This document shows positions 1-5,235 of a stretch of DNA of 5,243 nucleotides, one piece after another. This stretch comes from Burkholderiales bacterium (lineage in GTDB: Bacteria; Pseudomonadota; Gammaproteobacteria; Burkholderiales; Usitatibacteraceae), in contig JAJAYN010000533.1 of the NCBI GenBank assembly GCA_026786225.1, positions 1-5,243 on the forward strand, written 5' to 3'. A model generated the notes under the pieces. That model was not told where the DNA came from, did not search any database, and saw nothing but the letters and a program-made list of their open reading frames with translations. Position 1 is the first letter of the stretch. Each line of letters begins with the position of its first letter. Made by a program: the position numbers and the translations under genes.

Positions 1-35
1 GGGGAGTGCGGCGCTGAAACCACACGACAAGTCCG

Positions 36-614
36 TTACTTGCGTTCCTTCAACAACGCCAGCGCCTCATCGAGCCTGCGCTCAATGCCATGCAGCGCCG
101 CCAACTGCGCCACCCTGAACTCGTTCTCCGAGATTGACGATGCCGCTGCCGCGCGCGGATCGCGGCCCTGCTGTTTGAGCGCATCGCGTGCTTCCAGAAT
201 GCGGTTGCGGAAATTATGTGCGTCGATGATGCCGGTGAGATGCATATCGTTGGCCTGCCCGGCACCGCTGCCGGCGGTTTCAAACTTGAGGGTGCTCAGG
301 TGGAAGTGCCGGAGGATCGGGCCTTCAATAAACGTCACGTCCTGAATGTTTTCCAGCGGGATGGTTTTTTCCACTGTCACCAGGATGCCTTTGCGGTAAC
401 GCAATTTCTTCGCGTCCAGATGGCAATCCAGTTTGTCGAAATAGTGCCGCGCCCACCACTGACCGACACCCAATAGCCAGATGATGGCGAGCGGCAGGCC
501 TATGATCGTGACAGCGAGAATGCAAGCGCCTTGCGCCACAAGGTAGGGGCGAATCAGCGGGTTGAATGCGGCGCGTGTGTCGGCCGTATCAGTTTCTTGG
601 GGGGTAGTGTTCAT
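36..614 (-). CDS. Bacterial PH-domain (bPH2, YdbS-like) membrane protein
   Basis: A 192-aa membrane protein of the bacterial PH-domain type (PF03703-like). After a polar N-terminus of about 20 residues, residues 24-54 form a hydrophobic stretch that breaks at G39/P41, as in the two-helix hairpin of YdbS-like proteins. A basic, beta-rich PH-like domain follows at about 62-145. It carries the family hallmarks KTIPLENIQDV (83-93) and FHLSTLKFETAG (104-115). Residues 160-191 form a charged amphipathic helix, possibly a coiled coil. The biochemical role of bPH2 proteins is largely unknown; membrane or partner binding at the cytoplasmic face is the usual assumption. The ATG at 614 has no good Shine-Dalgarno of its own. 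Its first bases overlap the stop of a 30-codon ORF upstream (ATGA), so it is probably translated by coupling. The family call is firm; function is not. Confidence 0.88.
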   Translation of the reverse strand: MNTTPQETDTADTRAAFNPLIRPYLVAQGACILAVTIIGLPLAIIWLLGVGQWWARHYFDKLDCHLDAKKLRYRKGILVTVEKTIPLENIQDVTFIEGPILRHFHLSTLKFETAGSGAGQANDMHLTGIIDAHNFRNRILEARDALKQQGRDPRAAAASSISENEFRVAQLAALHGIERRLDEALALLKERK

Positions 615-703
615 GCGATTGAGCCAATTCGTTTGGCCGCGGCTACCCGGAAAGCGGGGCTGGTTGCTGCGATGGCAATGGTCTTATGCGTTGCAGGTAT
701 CAT
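611..703 (-). CDS. 30-aa leader ORF translationally coupled to the PH-domain gene
   Basis: Reading the minus strand, a perfect AGGAGG (709-714) stands 5 nt before an ATG at 703. The ORF runs 30 codons to a TGA at 613-611. That TGA shares bases with the ATG of the PH-domain gene at 614 (ATGA overlap), in a different frame. The peptide begins MIPATHKTIAIAA and ends AAAKRIGSIA. It is basic and Ala-rich, with no run of regulatory codons such as His or Trp that would indicate classical attenuation. I recognise no homologue. The layout is typical of a short ORF that delivers ribosomes to a downstream gene with a weak start, or of a small protein in its own right. An alternative is that the gene once started here and was frameshifted, but the PH protein already has a plausible N-terminus. 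Supported by signals only, not by homology. Confidence 0.5.
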   Translation of the reverse strand: MIPATHKTIAIAATSPAFRVAAAKRIGSIA

Positions 704-957
704 GGTTTCCTCCTGACAGGATTATGGCTCCAAGACTGCACTTTTAAGAAGGTCCTTTATTGACGGGCCTTTCAAGTCATTTGCGCTCTGCGAAGCCCGC
801 CAATGCTTGAGTTTAATTTTTTGTGGACCGTCGAGACGCGTGTCGTACCGACTTCATGCATCGCGTTCTGCATTTCGTCGCTCACTGTTACCCTGCCTTT
901 GCCGACTGGCGCTATTCTGCTTGTCATCGGTGGCGGATATTGCATCGAAAACTCAAT
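704..957. other. Intergenic region between divergent leader ORF/PH gene and SHOCT-PspC gene
   Basis: About 250 bp that must hold the promoters of the two divergent transcripts. I found no convincing sigma-70 pair for either direction. A small hairpin can form at 749-771: AAGGTCC pairs with GGGCCTT through one G:U in plus-strand RNA, with a 9-nt loop. An AT-rich patch (TTTAATTTTTTG) lies at 812-823. A 59-codon plus-strand ORF starts at 803 and runs into the SHOCT-PspC start, but it has only a weak ribosome site and I do not call it a gene. Two partial sigma-54-like motifs have wrong spacing. Confidence 0.5.
709..714 (-). promoter_or_regulatory. Perfect Shine-Dalgarno of the leader ORF
   Basis: AGGAGG on the minus strand, 5 nt before the ATG at 703. 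It is the strongest ribosome site in the window. It lies about 95 bp upstream of the PH-domain gene, whose own start has no recognisable site. Confidence 0.7.
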
Positions 958-962
958 AGGAG
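958..962 (+). promoter_or_regulatory. Shine-Dalgarno fixing the SHOCT-PspC start at 969
   Basis: AGGAG sits 6 nt before the ATG at 969. The in-frame ATG at 963 directly abuts this site and so cannot use it. This decides for the shorter protein. Confidence 0.75.
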
Positions 963-968
963 ATGAAC

Positions 969-1355
969 ATGGATCTGGCTGACCAACTGCAAAAACTGCA
1001 AACGCTGCGCGAGCAAGGCGTTTTGACTGAAGATGAATTTGTTCTGGCCAAGAAGCGTGTGCTCGACGGTACGGCGACACCGGCAAATCATGAGCGTGCG
1101 CAGGCACACTCGAGCTCAATATTGAATCAGTTTCGGCTATCGACGACCGAAAAATGGATCGGGGGAGTTTGTGGCGGACTCGCAGCAATGACCAGCGTAC
1201 CAGCCTGGTCGTGGCGAATCCTGTTCCTGCTGACCGCATTGCTGCACGGGATTGGGGTGCTGGTCTATATCCTGCTGTGGATTTTCGTGCCCGTCCAATC
1301 AGTCGTGGCCAATCGGGTTTCCGGCGTTGCAGAGGAAGTGGAGCAGGGCAGATGA
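969..1355 (+). CDS. SHOCT-PspC domain membrane protein
   Basis: A 128-aa protein of two parts. Residues 2-34 match a SHOCT module: a helix (LADQLQKLQTLREQG), then VLTEDEF, then a second helix ending KKRVLDG. A linker of about 22 residues follows. Residues 56-110 are a PspC domain: WIGGVCGGLAA, then a helix (SWRILFLLTALL), a Gly turn, and a second membrane segment ending LLWIFVP. PspC proteins sit in the inner membrane and, in enterobacteria, take part in the phage-shock response to membrane damage. SHOCT is a short helical module, usually found at protein C-termini, thought to mediate oligomerisation or interaction. No pspA, pspB or pspF is present here, so the gene symbol pspC is not given. 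The next gene converges, with only 12 bp between stops. Domain calls are firm; a role in envelope stress is inference. Confidence 0.9.
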   Translation: MDLADQLQKLQTLREQGVLTEDEFVLAKKRVLDGTATPANHERAQAHSSSILNQFRLSTTEKWIGGVCGGLAAMTSVPAWSWRILFLLTALLHGIGVLVYILLWIFVPVQSVVANRVSGVAEEVEQGR

Positions 1356-1423
1356 AAAAAGGCGCGGCTATTTCGGCGGATCGAGCAGGACAGAATATTT
1401 CTGCAACAATCTGCCGCCGCGCC
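1355..1423 (-). terminator. Possible intrinsic terminator of the FimV-domain gene
   Basis: On the minus strand, GGCGCGGC (1423-1416) pairs perfectly with GCCGCGCC (1368-1361), which is followed at once by six T (1360-1355). The 47-nt interior is long, but it contains further pairing: CTGC/GCAG at 1411-1414 with 1385-1388, and a 5-bp stem with a 3-nt loop at 1391-1403. The hairpin would use the last 18 codons of the coding sequence plus the stop. The long asymmetric interior makes the call uncertain. Confidence 0.4.
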
Positions 1424-1778
1424 AGTTGAAATCAACCAACAGATCGAGCGTCGGTTCATTTATCGGTGACACAGTCGTCATGTTCAGGAACAACCTGCCA
1501 TCCGCACGACGTTCGCCCGTTACACGCACTTGTCGCAGCAATGGCAAATACACAAGGCGTGCGGCTTGATAGTCTTCCGGACTGGCGATACGCGCCAGTA
1601 TCCGCGCGAACTCCTCGGCCTGCATCGCAGTGACCTCCACTTCGGCTGATAGTGGTTGGCCGAGTGCAGATAGCACTTTAATACCGGAAAGCCCAACGGC
1701 ACAGGCGCTTAGCGGAAGCCAAACGCAGATGGCGACGATAAATGAACTAATGCGTAATGACTTTTTCGCGCGATTCAT
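1368..1778 (-). CDS. Stand-alone FimV N-terminal domain protein, exported or lipoprotein
   Basis: A 136-aa protein that consists of a signal peptide plus only the N-terminal domain of FimV/HubP. The motifs are VLSALGQPLSAEVEV (35-49), ASPEDY (65-70), INEPTLDLLVDFNW (106-119) and RLLQKYSVLLDPP (123-135). Full FimV proteins are several hundred to over a thousand residues, act at the cell pole, and support type IV pili. Here the protein ends exactly at the domain boundary, and there is no coding space for the rest. The signal peptide has a basic start, a hydrophobic core at 10-23, and LSAC (23-26). LSAC fits a lipobox with Ala at +2 (outer membrane), but A25-C26-A27 also fits signal peptidase I, as in FimV. 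The start is ATG at 1778, with GAGG 8 nt upstream; the in-frame GTG at 1787 overlaps that site. Role unknown, perhaps periplasmic binding. Confidence 0.85.
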   Translation of the reverse strand: MNRAKKSLRISSFIVAICVWLPLSACAVGLSGIKVLSALGQPLSAEVEVTAMQAEEFARILARIASPEDYQAARLVYLPLLRQVRVTGERRADGRLFLNMTTVSPINEPTLDLLVDFNWRGGRLLQKYSVLLDPPK

Positions 1779-1786
1779 GTCATGCA

Positions 1787-1790
1787 CCTC
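1787..1790 (-). promoter_or_regulatory. Shine-Dalgarno fixing the FimV-domain start at 1778
   Basis: GAGG on the minus strand, 8 nt before the ATG at 1778. The alternative GTG start at 1787 overlaps it and has no site of its own, so the 136-aa form is preferred. Confidence 0.6.
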
Positions 1791-1856
1791 ACGTTTTACG
1801 TGTCTAAAAAATCATGGACTGCAATCACCGCGTACCGCTATTGTCGGCGCCCATTG

Positions 1857-1886
1857 AATATAGTCTTTTCAGGCCCGGCGCGACAA
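1857..1886 (-). promoter_or_regulatory. Candidate sigma-70 promoter for the FimV-domain gene
   Basis: Reading the minus strand: TTGTCG (1886-1881, 4/6 to the -35 consensus), an 18-bp spacer, then TATATT (1862-1857, 5/6 to the -10 consensus). It would start transcription near 1850, leaving a leader of about 70 nt before the ATG at 1778. The -35 lies within the 3' end of the upstream same-strand gene. The 81-bp gap between the two genes fits a separate promoter. Chance matches of this quality are common. Confidence 0.35.
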
Positions 1887-2300
1887 CGCATCCTGCAACG
1901 CGTCCATGATTGCCTGAATCAGCGCAGCATCCTTGCTGGTGACGACCTTGATGTCGCGACCGCGCGAGGTGAGCACCACGCTTCGTCTGACTCTGCCCAG
2001 GCACAGCATTGCGCCGCCGACGATAAACGCGGCACCGGACACGATGAACACCGGGAAATTACTGAGTGCACCGGCGAAAAGTGCTGCCAAACCAACCAAA
2101 GCGAGTGGAATGCCGATGTGAGTATTGCGCTTTTCGACGTCTATTCTTACGCCGCTGATTTTCTTGATCGGAAAGGTCTCGAAGCCGGTCTCGAAACGTG
2201 TTTCGGTAATTTTAATATTGGCGCGTTCGAACAATATTTTGTTTGGTGCTGCCGCAGTCATCTGATTTCTTTCGTTTGAAGGCCGGGGCATCTGGCTCAT
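1869..2300 (-). CDS. Small two-helix membrane protein, DUF6232-like
   Basis: A protein of up to 143 aa. A soluble beta-rich segment (about 20-58: ILFERANIKITETRFETG, then TFPIKKISGVRID) is followed by two membrane helices at about 62-78 and 82-101. A second short soluble part follows (about 104-143: RSVVLTSRGRDIKVVTSKD, then a helix). This order, with the 'T-x-P/A-L-x-x-I-x-x-V' style strand before the membrane pair, resembles DUF6232, a family of unknown function. I recognise this from the pattern only, not from a search. The start is unresolved. ATG at 2300 gives the longest form given here, with GGAG too far upstream (14 nt). ATG at 2261 begins the protein 7 residues before the conserved part, has a weak GAAAG 7 nt upstream, and leaves more room for a promoter. 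I lean to 2261. It diverges from the TPR gene. Confidence 0.75.
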   Translation of the reverse strand: MSQMPRPSNERNQMTAAAPNKILFERANIKITETRFETGFETFPIKKISGVRIDVEKRNTHIGIPLALVGLAALFAGALSNFPVFIVSGAAFIVGGAMLCLGRVRRSVVLTSRGRDIKVVTSKDAALIQAIMDALQDALSRRA

Positions 2301-2352
2301 GTATTATTGCCCCACTCCAGTCTGCTGGTTAGACAAAACGCAAGGATAACGC

Positions 2353-3108
2353 ATGCCGTTTATTGGTTTGGGCCTCCACTTTTTGGTGGCTATTTTTTTC
2401 GCGGTTCACGTGATCAGAAAAGGCCGTCAGATGTATTGGCTGATCATTCTGTTTTCGTTTCCGCTGCTGGGTAGCCTGGTTTATTTTCTGGTGGAATTTC
2501 TGCCTGCCTTGCGTGTCGATCGCGGCCTAAAAAATGCGGCCTCAGCCGCAGTAAAAATATTTGACCCGACCAGAGAACTGCGCGCCGCCAAGGATGCATT
2601 TGAACTTACGCCCACTGCGCAGAACCAGATAAGGCTGGCGAATGCGTTACTTGATGCGGGTGAAACGGCAAAGGCGGTGGAACAGTTCGATCAGTGCATG
2701 AAGGGACCGTTCTCAAAAGACCCGGAAATTGCGTTGAGTGCGGCTAAGGCAAAACTGCTTGCGGACCAGCCGGTCGAAGCGGTGCACCTGCTTACGGACA
2801 TCCGTGGCCGCAATGCCGGGTTCAGGCAAGAACAACTTTGCCTGCTCCTCGCGCAGGCACTCGCGGCAGCAGGAAAAGGCGCCGACGCAAGAATTGAATT
2901 CGAAGATGCCGTGAAGCGATTCGGCGGCGTGGAATCAAAGGCGGAGTATGCCGTGTGGTCCGCGACCGTGGGCGACGTGGATACCGCCAGGCGTCTGCAG
3001 AGCGAGTTGCAACAGACCTGGAAGCATTGGGACAAGCATGTGCGCTCGTTGCAAGCGCCGTTGTTCAAACGTGTTGACGCTGCAATTGCCTCGGCGGCCA
3101 ATCGCTGA
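2353..3108 (+). CDS. PLDc_N-like membrane anchor with TPR repeats
   Basis: A 251-aa protein. Two membrane segments (about 4-20 and 28-50) flank a basic loop (IRKGRQMYW). FPLLGSLVYFLVE (36-48) is the hallmark of PLDc_N, the membrane anchor found before cardiolipin synthases and in small membrane proteins. No HKD catalytic motif follows. Instead, residues 88-225 are helix-turn-helix repeats typical of divergent TPRs: 88-116, 122-151, 160-189 and 195-222, with consensus-like A-x-x-L-x-x-A-G and EFEDAVKRFGG. I recall this architecture as an uncharacterised divergent-TPR group (COG4700-like). It probably presents a TPR scaffold at the inner membrane. The start is supported by AAGGA (2342-2346), 6 nt upstream. 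The nuclease gene follows 20-29 bp downstream on the same strand, which suggests one operon. Function unknown. Confidence 0.85.
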   Translation: MPFIGLGLHFLVAIFFAVHVIRKGRQMYWLIILFSFPLLGSLVYFLVEFLPALRVDRGLKNAASAAVKIFDPTRELRAAKDAFELTPTAQNQIRLANALLDAGETAKAVEQFDQCMKGPFSKDPEIALSAAKAKLLADQPVEAVHLLTDIRGRNAGFRQEQLCLLLAQALAAAGKGADARIEFEDAVKRFGGVESKAEYAVWSATVGDVDTARRLQSELQQTWKHWDKHVRSLQAPLFKRVDAAIASAANR

Positions 3109-3125
3109 CGCAAGATGATAAGAAT

Positions 3126-3129
3126 AGGA
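3126..3129 (+). promoter_or_regulatory. Shine-Dalgarno favouring the nuclease start at 3138
   Basis: AGGA ends 8 nt before the ATG at 3138. The in-frame ATG at 3129 overlaps this motif and has no comparable site upstream, so translation from 3138 is more likely. Confidence 0.55.
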
Positions 3130-3137
3130 TGATCGAC

Positions 3138-4061
3138 ATGTATGAACTGAACCGGCGCAATACACTCGCGCAACGCATAATCGCTGCGCTAATGCCGCTT
3201 GCTCTGCTTGTATCTGCACTGTTGCCGACCGCCACTTTCGCGTGGGGCGCAGAGGGCCACCGTGTGACCGGTTTGGTTGCCGCTGAACTCCTGACGCCAC
3301 GCGCGCGCATGCGAATAAACGACCTCATCCCAGGGGCCGACTTGGGCGATATCGCCAACTACATGGACTTGAACCGCAACACGCTCGCGCAGTTGATTCC
3401 GAATTCCGATAAGTGGCACTATGATAATCAACCGGTCTGCGGGTCGGCAAGTTTCGAGGAATATTGCCCGAACGGGGAGTGTGCGTCGGCGCGTGTGCCA
3501 GTGCTCGTCAAGATTCTGGCCGATTTCACCAATCCGCCGGAAATTCGCGCCATGGCCGCGCGCTTCCTGGTGCATATCGTCGGCGATATTCACCAGCCCC
3601 TTCATGCGGCAGACGATGGTGATGCCGGTGCCAATTTTAAAAACATCTTGTTGCCAGGTACGACAAATGTCCGGCGTCTACATTCGGTCTGGGACAGCGA
3701 ATTCGTCAGACTCACGCTTCGTGGCAGTAGCGAGCGTGAGTTCGCGCAGCAACTGGTTAGTCGTTATAAGGCCAAGGAAGTACGCGAATGGCAGAAGTCG
3801 GATATCCGCGACTGGATGAATGAGTCCCATGAATTGAGCAAGTCTGTGACCTATGCGAAGTTGCCGAGCTTTGTTTGCCGCGAAGCATGGACCGCAACGC
3901 CGGTCGAGCTGTCCCAGGCTTACGTTAATGCCGCTATCGAAGTGATTCCCACGCAACTGGCCAAGGCAGGTACGCGCATCGCCGCGCTGTTGAACAGGGC
4001 GTTGGATCCAAATCCCTATGTCGAGGGACCCGCGCCCGTGGCACCACCGGTACGCAAGTAA
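3138..4061 (+). CDS. Secreted S1/P1-type zinc-dependent nuclease
   Basis: A 307-aa protein of the S1/P1 nuclease family (phospholipase C/P1 zinc fold), which hydrolyses single-stranded DNA and RNA and 3'-nucleotides. In numbering from the upstream ATG at 3129, the signal peptide runs to A38 (ATFA), giving a mature protein that starts WGAEGH. All nine expected ligands of the three-zinc site are visible: W39 (through the new N-terminus), H44, D80 (IANYMD), H97 (KWHYDN), H149, D153 and H159 (VHIVGDIHQPLH), and H185 and D189 (HSVWDSEF). C104/C250 and C113/C118 match the spacing of the two P1 disulfides. The protein therefore looks active in the periplasm or outside the cell, probably in nucleic-acid scavenging. 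The tail is Pro-rich (PAPVAPPVRK). It follows the TPR gene closely and is probably co-transcribed. The start is taken at 3138 on ribosome-site grounds. Confidence 0.95.
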   Translation: MYELNRRNTLAQRIIAALMPLALLVSALLPTATFAWGAEGHRVTGLVAAELLTPRARMRINDLIPGADLGDIANYMDLNRNTLAQLIPNSDKWHYDNQPVCGSASFEEYCPNGECASARVPVLVKILADFTNPPEIRAMAARFLVHIVGDIHQPLHAADDGDAGANFKNILLPGTTNVRRLHSVWDSEFVRLTLRGSSEREFAQQLVSRYKAKEVREWQKSDIRDWMNESHELSKSVTYAKLPSFVCREAWTATPVELSQAYVNAAIEVIPTQLAKAGTRIAALLNRALDPNPYVEGPAPVAPPVRK

Positions 4062-4083
4062 ACTTTATTGCTGCACTGGCATG

Positions 4084-4116
4084 GTCAGCGCTCAAGCGGA
4101 TTGTTCAGCACCTGAC
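4084..4116. other. Imperfect inverted repeat between convergent nuclease and cheB genes
   Basis: GTCAG-c-GCT (4084-4092) pairs with AGC-ac-CTGAC (4107-4116): 8 bp with a small internal loop around a 14-nt loop. It lies 22 bp past the nuclease stop and 9 bp past the cheB stop, where a shared terminator would be expected. Neither strand has a T-run after the stem, so it is not a standard intrinsic terminator. It may instead block 3' exonucleases or be chance. Confidence 0.35.
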
Positions 4117-4125
4117 GCGGGCCTG

Positions 4126-5223
4126 TTACTCGTTGGTCTTGTCGGCACCATTGGCACTGACGGTGTCGGGGCCCACTCCTGCAAGGTGGCTCATTATCCG
4201 ACGAGCGATCATATTGAGCGGTTCCACCGTTTCTGCCGCGCCAATGTCGATAGCCTCCTTTGGCATGCCGAACACGATGGAGCTTGCTTCATCCTGGGCC
4301 AGCGTGAAGGCACCATTCTTGCGCATCGCCAACAACCCCTGCGCGCCATCCTTGCCCATGCCGGTCAGTATCACGCCGATTGCGTCGGCACCGGCTGATT
4401 CAGCTGCGGAATTGAACAGTACATCGACGGAAGGCCGGTGGAGATTTACGGCCGCGTCGCTGCCAATCTTGATGCCATAGCCGCGCGTCCCGAAGCGTTC
4501 CAGACGCAAATGAAAGCCGCCTGGCGCAACGTAAGCATGGCCCGGCAGGATGGGCTCATTGTCTTCAGCTTCTTTAACGGTGATCTTGCAGAGCCCGTCC
4601 AGCCGTTTGGCGAACAGCTTCGTAAAGGTCCCGGGCATATGTTGCGCGATCAGAATAGGTGGGCAGTCTTCGGGAACGGCGACAAGTATGTCTTTGAGCG
4701 CTTCAGCGCCACCAGTCGAGGCGCCCATCACGATGACGCGATTCTGCACAGTTGCAGCCTTGCCGAGCATCGGCAACACTTCATCGGCATCAACGGCACG
4801 ATTGATATCCAGGGGCTCGATTTTGTCGCGCGCTGCATAAGCGCCACGAATTTTTTCGACGATCAACTGCGCGTAGTCATCGTCGGTTGTCTCGCCCGCG
4901 ACGGGCTTGCCGACAAAATCCACTGCTCCCATCGCAAGCGCACGGAAGGCTATGTCCGAGCCTTCCTGCGTGTGTGACGAAAGCATGACGACCGGCATCG
5001 GCCGCACCCGCATCAGGCGCTTCAAGAAAGAGAGTCCATTCATGTTGGGCATCTCGATATCCAGTGTCAACACGTCCGGGTTCAGCGAGCGAATCATTTC
5101 ACGCGCCACCAGTGGATCTGGCGCCGCGCCGACGACCATCATATCGGTCTGCTCGTTGATAATTTCCTTCAGGATATTTCGGATCAGCGCGGAATCGTCA
5201 ACTACCAAAACTTTGATCTTCAC
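4126..5223 (-). CDS. cheB: Chemotaxis response regulator protein-glutamate methylesterase CheB
   Basis: A 365-aa cytoplasmic enzyme that removes methyl groups from (and deamidates glutamines of) chemoreceptors, giving sensory adaptation. The receiver domain (1-120) shows the acidic pair D9/D10, the phospho-acceptor D55 (TLDIEMP), S82/S83 and K106 (GKP). After a linker, the methylesterase domain (about 160-345) has the catalytic triad S169 (GASTGG), H195 (AQHMPG) and D292 (TGMGKDG). Other conserved stretches are LPGHAYVAPGG and RPSVDVLF. Length and sequence are close to E. coli CheB apart from a short extra C-terminal tail, so it should be active and regulated by CheA phosphorylation. Translation starts at GTG (5223), with GGAGA 7 nt upstream. 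The promoter and any cheR/cheA neighbours would lie beyond the right edge. It converges on the nuclease gene. Confidence 0.98.
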   Translation of the reverse strand: MKIKVLVVDDSALIRNILKEIINEQTDMMVVGAAPDPLVAREMIRSLNPDVLTLDIEMPNMNGLSFLKRLMRVRPMPVVMLSSHTQEGSDIAFRALAMGAVDFVGKPVAGETTDDDYAQLIVEKIRGAYAARDKIEPLDINRAVDADEVLPMLGKAATVQNRVIVMGASTGGAEALKDILVAVPEDCPPILIAQHMPGTFTKLFAKRLDGLCKITVKEAEDNEPILPGHAYVAPGGFHLRLERFGTRGYGIKIGSDAAVNLHRPSVDVLFNSAAESAGADAIGVILTGMGKDGAQGLLAMRKNGAFTLAQDEASSIVFGMPKEAIDIGAAETVEPLNMIARRIMSHLAGVGPDTVSANGADKTNE

Positions 5224-5230
5224 TTGAATA

Positions 5231-5235
5231 TCTCC
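5231..5235 (-). promoter_or_regulatory. Shine-Dalgarno of cheB supporting a GTG start
   Basis: GGAGA on the minus strand, 7 nt before the GTG at 5223. No ATG is available at the conserved N-terminus (KIKVLVVDDSA), so GTG is the start. Confidence 0.8.

Noticed and set aside
1..35. Left-edge sequence downstream of the PH-domain gene
   Set aside because: No ORF with support, no terminator-like structure; too short to interpret.
721..750. CATAAT (726-721, minus) as -10 box for the leader ORF and PH gene
   Set aside because: No acceptable -35 at 16-18 bp, and transcription would begin almost on the Shine-Dalgarno.
749..771. Small hairpin (7 bp with one G:U) in the divergent intergenic region
   Set aside because: No T-run and no upstream gene to terminate; could be an operator but nothing else supports it.
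907..943. Two sigma-54-like motifs before the SHOCT-PspC gene (TGGCGC...TGC at 907-920; TGGCGG...TTGCA at 931-944), tempting because psp genes are sigma-54 dependent in enterobacteria
   Set aside because: The GG-GC gap is 9 and 8 nt instead of the required 10, and sigma-54 tolerates spacing changes poorly.
803..982. 59-codon plus-strand ORF starting at 803 and overlapping the SHOCT-PspC start
   Set aside because: Only a weak GAAG precedes it, the sequence resembles no family I know, and it ends in another frame of the PspC gene. Probably chance.
772..1239. 155-codon minus-strand ORF across the PspC gene
   Set aside because: It is antisense to a clear SHOCT-PspC coding sequence and has no recognisable domain; a shadow frame.
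2307..2335. Possible promoter for the TPR-nuclease operon (TTGCCC, 17 bp, TAGACA)
   Set aside because: Only 4/6 and 3/6 matches; too weak to list as a feature, although a promoter must lie in or near this 52-91 bp gap.
2691..3173. 160-codon minus-strand ORF across the TPR gene
   Set aside because: Antisense to a clearly TPR-like protein, rich in Ser/Cys as expected for a shadow; no family resemblance.
4438..4977. 179-codon plus-strand ORF inside cheB
   Set aside because: Antisense to the unmistakable CheB coding sequence; no domain seen.
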